DNA of 64,000 nucleotides, taken from positions 3,932,501 to 3,996,500 of the forward strand of contig NZ_CP106869.1 in NCBI RefSeq assembly GCF_025665335.1. The letters run 5' to 3'. A model generated the notes under the pieces. The model did no database searches. It worked only from the letters and a program-made list of their open reading frames with translations, and had not been told where the DNA came from. Source of the stretch: Xanthomonas sp. AM6. GTDB taxonomy: Bacteria > Pseudomonadota > Gammaproteobacteria > Xanthomonadales > Xanthomonadaceae. Below are positions 59,118 through 64,000 of the stretch, in pieces. The position numbers and the translations under genes were made by a program. Numbering within the stretch: position 1 is the stretch's first letter; each line of letters opens with the position of its first letter.

Positions 59118-59633
59118 CTACAGCTCGTAGGACAGCACGTCCTCGAAGCCGAACTTGCCGAAGTCGCGGATCCGCGACGGGTACAGCCGGCCGATCAGGT
59201 GGTCGTGCTCGTGCTGCACCACCCGCGCATGGAAGCCTTCGGCCTCGCGCACCACCGCGGCGCCATCCGGGTCCACGCCGCGGTAGCGGATATGGCGGTA
59301 GCGCGGGATCACCGCACGCAGCCCGGGAATGGACAGGCAGCCTTCCCAGCCGTCCTCCAGTTCGTCGGACAGCGGCTCGATCTGCACGTTGGCCAGCGCG
59401 GTGCGCGGCACCGGCGGCGCGTCCGGATAGCGCGCGTTGCTGTCGAAGCCGAACACCATCAGCTGCAGGTCCACCGCGATCTGCGGCGCGGCCAGGCCGA
59501 CCCCGCGCGCGGCATCCATGGTCTGGAACATGTCGGCCACCAGGGCATGCAGCGCTTCGCTGCCGAAGTCGTCGACCGGCTGCGCGATGCGCAGCAGGCG
59601 CTGGTCGCCCATACGGATGATGTCGCGGATCAT
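59118..59633 (-). CDS. def: Peptide deformylase
   Basis: A 171-residue metalloenzyme removing the formyl group from nascent proteins. It has all three family motifs: GVGLAAPQI (motif 1), EGCLSIPG (motif 2, with the metal Cys) and QHEHDHL (motif 3, HExxH). ATG 59633 has GGAG 7 bases upstream. It lies alone between two exopolysaccharide operons and downstream of bcsC by 275 bp. Xanthomonads usually have more than one deformylase gene; this may be the accessory copy, because the essential one is normally next to fmt. Confidence 0.95.
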   Translation of the reverse strand: MIRDIIRMGDQRLLRIAQPVDDFGSEALHALVADMFQTMDAARGVGLAAPQIAVDLQLMVFGFDSNARYPDAPPVPRTALANVQIEPLSDELEDGWEGCLSIPGLRAVIPRYRHIRYRGVDPDGAAVVREAEGFHARVVQHEHDHLIGRLYPSRIRDFGKFGFEDVLSYEL

Positions 59634-59729
59634 GGCCCTGCTCCTGTCGCCGGATGCGGCCCGATTATCCGCCGACCGGGGCCGACCTGCAGCCGCGGCC
59701 GCACAGCGCGGGCGCTCCATGGCCGCTGC

Positions 59730-59808
59730 AGTCGGGGCTGAAGCCCCTCCCACAGCGCATCCAGCCAACCATCCGCAAGCCCACTGTAGGAGCGACTTCA
59801 GTCGCGAC
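59730..59808. repeat. REPIN: two REP hairpins in opposite orientation
   Basis: GGGGCT-GA-AGCCCC (59734-59747), followed by TCCCACA, reads on the minus strand as a G-rich REP; GTAG (59786) heads GCGACT-TC-AGTCGC on the plus strand. Compared with the copies at 14965 and 16325, both arms change together (GGC/GCC to GAC/GTC), keeping the stem paired. Lies in the 275-bp bcsC-def spacer, in which nothing else is recognised. Confidence 0.75.
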
Positions 59809-59908
59809 GAACGAAGCCGCAGACCTGGCCGCGCCGGATGGTGTCGAGGCCGAAACCCCTCCCCACAGTGCCCCAGCCCCCAAGCGCAAGCGCCTGCACA
59901 GCCCCGCC

Positions 59909-62900
59909 CTACTCCCCCGCGTACGGCGAGGCCAGCACCTGCGGGCGGCGGCCGAGGCCGGCGCCGAGGCGGTCGAGCACGAAGCGCACGTAGACGTTGG
60001 TGCTGAACTGGTTGTAGTCGCGGGCATTGTTGAAGATCAGCCGCCCGCCCAGGAACAGTTGCGGCGCCAGCTGCCATTCGGCTGCGCCGGCGATGTTGTA
60101 GGACACGCCGGTCTTGCTCTGCCCGGCGTAGACCGGCGCGGTGTAGGTGTCGACCAGGCCGAGCAGCGCGGCCAGCGAGGCGGCGTCGTAGGCGGCCTGC
60201 TGCATCTGCGCGCTGGTCGGGAAGTAGGGGCTGTCGTCGCTGCGGAAATGCTGCACGCCGACGCTGGCGTCCACGCTCCAGTTGACCTTGCGCCCGGACG
60301 AACGCCCGCTCCAGTGCACCGGGAAGCCGAGGTCGACGTAGTCCTGCGGGCTGAAGTAGCCGCCCTGGCCGTAGGTGTAGCCGCTGAGGTTCTTGTCGTA
60401 CTGCATCGCGGTCAGGTTGAGGCCGGCGGTCAGCGACTGGTTCTCGGTCTCCAGCGCGTGCACGTACACACCCAGGTCCACCTGGCGGTGGTCGTTGTCG
60501 GCGACGTTGCGCCCGACCAGGCGGTCGGCGGTGAGGTTGGCGTAACCGCCGAGCAGGCCGTTGTCGAGCGTGGCCGACAGGCGCACGCCGTTGCTGGTCA
60601 CGCCGCCCCAGCCGAGCCCGGCGCGGCCGTCGTCGACGCCGGCGAAGGACAGCAGGCTGTCGCTGACCGCGCGCCGGAACACCTGCCCCGAATAGGTCAG
60701 GGTGTCGCCGATCTGGCCGCGGTAGCCGGCGCCGCCGACGATGCGCTGTTCGGGGAAACCGACCGGGGTGCTGCCGAGGTCGGCGGCGAAACCGCCGTTC
60801 CGGTACTTCACCGCGACGCCGACGCCGCTGGCGTCCTGGTCCAGGCGCCGCGCGCCGGCGCCGTTGGCGGCCATCGTGTACAGCGCCTGGCTGAAGCCGG
60901 CCGGGGTCAGGCTGGCCGCGGTGGTGTTGGCGGCCAGCGCGCGGAAGCGCGCCACGTCGGCCGCGCTCAGGTCGGCGCTGCGCGAGGCGTCGCCGAGGAT
61001 GGCGCTGGCCAGGGTACCGATCGACACGTCCGCGGCGACGTTGCCGAGCAGGAACGCCGACAGCGGTTCGGCATACAGCGCCTGCAGCGCCGCGGCCTCG
61101 CGCTGCGCGTTGGTCAAGGTGGCGTCGGTGTCGTTGTACAACGCGTTGTACAGGCCGGTGTTCACCGCGTAGGCGCGCAATGCGTTGCGGGTGGCGTTGC
61201 TGTCGCCTTCGGTGAGCAGCAGCTGGTACAGGTCGCTGCCGATCAACGCGTCGATCGGCGTGCGGTCGGCGGCCAGCGCATCGCCCAGCGCCGCGTTCGA
61301 GCCGGCGCCGAAGCGGCTGGCGGTGGAATAGGCGGTGTCGAGCGTGCCGGCGTCGAGCAGGGTCGGGGTGACGTCGACGCTGAGCTTGCCCTCGCCGACC
61401 GCGAACTCGCCGTGCAGCGGCACTTCCAGGTCGTTCAACTTGCCCAGCCCGGCCTCGCCGTCGCGCGCGCGGTACAGGGCGCCGGCGGCCAGGCTGTCGC
61501 TGTTCTCCGCCTGCACTTCGCGCAGTTCGTCGAGCACGCTGCCGCTGCGCGCCGGCGCGGCCTGCGCCTGGCGCGCGGCGCCGGTCGCCACAACGCGGTC
61601 GTCGGGAGCGTAGGCCGGGGCCAGGCGCGCGGCCGGTGCGCGCTGGCCCGGCACCGGCAGCGCCGCCAACTGCACGGCCGCGGCGCTGGCGCTGGCCGGC
61701 GGCGGCAGGTCGTCGCCGGGATAGGCGGATGCGGAGGCGCTACCGCCCGCCGCCAGCGCGGCCGGCGACGCGGCGCGTGCGTCGGTGGCGTAGGACGGCG
61801 CGGAATAGGCGCCGCCGAGACTGTCGGAGACCACCGCCGCGCTGCGCGGCATGCGTCCGCTCATGCCGGCGAACGGATTCAGCGGACGCCCGGCGCCGGC
61901 GGAGGACGCCGGACCGTTGGCGGCCGGCAGGCCGTTGTCGTACTGCCCGGCCTCGCGCGCCTGCGCCGCCAGCGCGGCGCGGAAATAGGTTTCGGCCTTG
62001 CGGTTCTTGCCGGCGCTGCGGTACACGCGGCCGGCCGCGCTCAGCACCGCCGGCGAATCCGGCGCCTGCGCCAGCGCGCGCTGCAGGTAGTCCTCGGCGC
62101 TGTCCAGGTCGCGCAGCGCGGCGGCGGTGTTGGCCGCGGCGATCAGCGTGTCCAGGTCGTTGGGCGATTGCTGCAGCTGCTGCTGGTACAGCACCAGCGC
62201 CTGGCGCTGGTCGCCGGCGCCGGCGTACAGCCGCGCCAGTGCGGCCACCGCCTTCGGGTCCTGGGTCTGTTGCGCCAGCAGCGGCGCCAGCGCGTCGTAC
62301 GCCGCTTCCAGGTTGCCCAGCTCGCGCAGCGCGTCCACTTGGCGCAGCGTGTAGCCGCTGCGCAGCGCCTGGTAGCGGCGCTGCTGCTCGGCGCTCATGT
62401 CGGTGTCGCGCAACTGGCGCAGGGTGGCGGCCAGTTCGGCATCCTGCTGCGCGCGCAGCAGCACGCTGGCGTACTGCAGCCGCGCCTCGGTGTTGGGATT
62501 CTGCGCGACCAGGCGCTGCGCCAGGGTCAGCGCGCGCGGGTTGCTGCCGATGTCGGCATAGGCGCCGGCCATCGACGCCAGCAGCGCCGGCTGCTCCAGC
62601 GCGCCGCCGAGCGCGGCCTCGGTGCGCGCCAGCAGCAACTGCGCTTCGCCGGCGCGGCCCTGCTGTTGCAGCAGCCGCGCCTGCGCGGCCTGCTGCTCGA
62701 CCCAGGCGGTGTTGCGCAGCGCACTCATCTCTGCGGTGCGCGCCGCGGTCGGGATGCGTTCCAGGCTGGCGTAGGCGCTGGCCCAGTCGCCGCGCTCCTG
62801 TGCCAGCAGCGCGTTGGCGTACAGCGCCTCGGGCATGTCGCCGTGCACCGCGAGCAGGCCGTCCATCACGCTGCGCGCCTGGTCCGGGCGCCCGGCCTGC

Positions 62901-64000
62901 TGGTACAGCCGGGCCAGGTCCAGCCGCACCCACGGATCGCCGGGGCGCTCGACCATCGCCGCTTCCAGTTCGCTCTGCGCGGTGACGGTGTCGCCGGCCT
63001 CCAGCGCCTGCTTGGCGCGGGCGCGCTGCACGTTGGAACGCAGCGCGGCTTCGCCGCCGGCCTTCTCGCGCTGCGCCGGGCTGAGCCGGGCGAACAGCGC
63101 ACTGGCCTCCTCGGCGCGGCCCTGGCGGCTGTACAGGCCGATCAGGCCCTGCAGCGCGCCGGCGTCGTCGGCGCTCAGCGCCAGCGCCTGGCGGTAGCTG
63201 CGTTCGGCCGCGGCGGCGTCGCTGGCCGCCTGCAGGTCGCCGAGCAGCACGTGGCCGGCGGCTTCGCCGGGTTGCAGCTTCAGCGCCTGCTGGGCCAGGC
63301 GCAGCGCGTCGTCGCTGTCGCCGCGGCCGCGTGCGGCCTGCGCCTGTTGCAGCTGCAGCCAGTAGCGCGCGCTGTCCAGCGCCGACCGCCACTTGCCGTT
63401 GCCGGCCGCGGCCGGGCGCAGCAGCTCCTGCGCCTCGCCGAAGCGCTGCTGGCGCAGGCGGATCGAGCCCAGGCCGCCGAGCGCGTCGGCATCGCGCGGA
63501 CGCGCGCGCAGCACCTGGGTGAAGCGCTGCTCGGCCACGGCGAGGTTGCCGGCGTTGAGCGCCTTGAACGCCTCGCCGAGCTGCTCGCCGGCCGGGTCGG
63601 CGGCCTGCGCGGCGCGCTGCTGGCGCAGTTGCGCGGCCTTGTTGGCCACTTCGGCATCGTTCGGGTTGGCCGCCAGGAACGCCTGGTACAGCGGCGCATC
63701 GGCGCTGCCGGCATTGAGCCACAGCAGCGCCTGGCGCCAGGCCGCGCGCGCCGGACCGCCGACGTCGGCACGCTTGCTCATCGCGCCGAGCTGGGCGATG
63801 CCTTCGCGCCGCGACGGTTCGCGGTAGGTCAGCACCTGCGCCAGCGCCAGCGCCGCGGCGCTGTTGCTGGGCTGCGCGGCGGCCAGCCGGCGCAGGCCGT
63901 CGCGCGCGCCTTCCCAGCCCTGCGGGGTGCCGGCCAGGGCCTGGTAGTACTCCAGCGCCAGGTGCTCCGGCGGCGCCTTGCCGGCGAACAGCGCCTGGTA
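59909..64000 (-). CDS. bcsC: Cellulose synthase operon protein BcsC, N-terminus missing
   Basis: 1363 codons are visible and the frame is open through the right edge, so the protein is longer. The visible part starts with TPR-type repeats (for example [36 protein letters not shown]) up to about residue 690, then an alanine/proline-rich linker, then the BcsC C-terminal domain with [34 protein letters not shown] and [12 protein letters not shown], ending with a barrel-like tail. BcsC exports cellulose through the outer membrane. As normally the last gene of bcsABZC, it implies a cellulose operon beyond the window. Confidence 0.93.
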   Translation of the reverse strand, partial: YQALFAGKAPPEHLALEYYQALAGTPQGWEGARDGLRRLAAAQPSNSAAALALAQVLTYREPSRREGIAQLGAMSKRADVGGPARAAWRQALLWLNAGSADAPLYQAFLAANPNDAEVANKAAQLRQQRAAQAADPAGEQLGEAFKALNAGNLAVAEQRFTQVLRARPRDADALGGLGSIRLRQQRFGEAQELLRPAAAGNGKWRSALDSARYWLQLQQAQAARGRGDSDDALRLAQQALKLQPGEAAGHVLLGDLQAASDAAAAERSYRQALALSADDAGALQGLIGLYSRQGRAEEASALFARLSPAQREKAGGEAALRSNVQRARAKQALEAGDTVTAQSELEAAMVERPGDPWVRLDLARLYQQAGRPDQARSVMDGLLAVHGDMPEALYANALLAQERGDWASAYASLERIPTAARTAEMSALRNTAWVEQQAAQARLLQQQGRAGEAQLLLARTEAALGGALEQPALLASMAGAYADIGSNPRALTLAQRLVAQNPNTEARLQYASVLLRAQQDAELAATLRQLRDTDMSAEQQRRYQALRSGYTLRQVDALRELGNLEAAYDALAPLLAQQTQDPKAVAALARLYAGAGDQRQALVLYQQQLQQSPNDLDTLIAAANTAAALRDLDSAEDYLQRALAQAPDSPAVLSAAGRVYRSAGKNRKAETYFRAALAAQAREAGQYDNGLPAANGPASSAGAGRPLNPFAGMSGRMPRSAAVVSDSLGGAYSAPSYATDARAASPAALAAGGSASASAYPGDDLPPPASASAAAVQLAALPVPGQRAPAARLAPAYAPDDRVVATGAARQAQAAPARSGSVLDELREVQAENSDSLAAGALYRARDGEAGLGKLNDLEVPLHGEFAVGEGKLSVDVTPTLLDAGTLDTAYSTASRFGAGSNAALGDALAADRTPIDALIGSDLYQLLLTEGDSNATRNALRAYAVNTGLYNALYNDTDATLTNAQREAAALQALYAEPLSAFLLGNVAADVSIGTLASAILGDASRSADLSAADVARFRALAANTTAASLTPAGFSQALYTMAANGAGARRLDQDASGVGVAVKYRNGGFAADLGSTPVGFPEQRIVGGAGYRGQIGDTLTYSGQVFRRAVSDSLLSFAGVDDGRAGLGWGGVTSNGVRLSATLDNGLLGGYANLTADRLVGRNVADNDHRQVDLGVYVHALETENQSLTAGLNLTAMQYDKNLSGYTYGQGGYFSPQDYVDLGFPVHWSGRSSGRKVNWSVDASVGVQHFRSDDSPYFPTSAQMQQAAYDAASLAALLGLVDTYTAPVYAGQSKTGVSYNIAGAAEWQLAPQLFLGGRLIFNNARDYNQFSTNVYVRFVLDRLGAGLGRRPQVLASPYAGE

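Noticed and set aside
58597-59620. Several open frames of about 80-330 codons on both strands in and near the wecB-def spacer
   Set aside because: They follow the tandem repeats and the antisense of def, show no family motifs and no ribosome sites.

Overview
The window is GC-rich chromosomal DNA from a gammaproteobacterium of the Xanthomonadaceae, most probably Xanthomonas or a near relative. The signs are the dcw gene order without murD between mraY and ftsW, an Ax21-type outer-membrane protein, dense GTAG-headed REP hairpins, frequent GGGATTC/GGGAATC-type heptamer tracts, and a CRP/Clp-like site in front of an exopolysaccharide operon. Genes are closely packed, with many ATGA start/stop overlaps.

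Layout. Positions 1-8066 (minus strand) hold the start of the division and cell-wall cluster mraZ-rsmH-ftsL-ftsI-murE-murF-mraY-ftsW (ftsW cut by the window edge), with a five-repeat MraZ operator upstream. Positions 8395-16230 hold an NRDE/TANGO2 protein, the RNase P RNA gene, rsmI, and a plus-strand run lpoA-yraN-membrane hydrolase-FAD oxidase, then a secreted BAAT-type hydrolase lying between two direct 74-bp REP-containing repeats. Positions 16444-25315 (minus) hold a TorF-type porin gene followed by kdpF-A-B-C-D-E, a complete high-affinity potassium uptake operon. Positions 25497-36822 hold a secreted CocE/S15-type hydrolase and riboflavin/one-carbon genes (thiL, nusB, ribH, a RibB with a degenerate RibA-like tail, ribE behind an FMN riboswitch, ribD, a GNAT protein, nrdR, glyA), an Ax21-like gene and an RcnB-like gene. 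Positions 36987-41347 hold a divergent XRE regulator and MFS exporter pair, then ettA.

The most interesting part is 42721-58419: eleven minus-strand genes with gaps of at most 27 bp that look like one operon. In transcription order they encode WecB (UDP-ManNAc supply), a BcsB-like periplasmic protein, an NfrB-like processive glycosyltransferase with a C-terminal MshEN (c-di-GMP-binding) region, an NfrA-like TPR/outer-membrane protein, two AlgX/AlgJ-like periplasmic SGNH proteins, a DltB/AlgI-type MBOAT, a DltC-like carrier protein, a DltA-like adenylating enzyme, an AlgF-like protein and an acyl-CoA dehydrogenase. I read this as a c-di-GMP-controlled ManNAc-type exopolysaccharide system that decorates its polymer with an activated amino acid, possibly oxidised on the carrier protein before transfer. 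A DUF4434 lipoprotein gene converges on it. A second exopolysaccharide gene, bcsC (cellulose export), runs off the right edge, separated from the operon by a peptide deformylase gene and a repeat-rich spacer.

A second theme is repeat invasion: heptamer tracts lie in gene spacers and also inside coding ends, including a 47-residue insertion in MurF and tails on RsmH, KdpC, RibBA and the NRDE protein.
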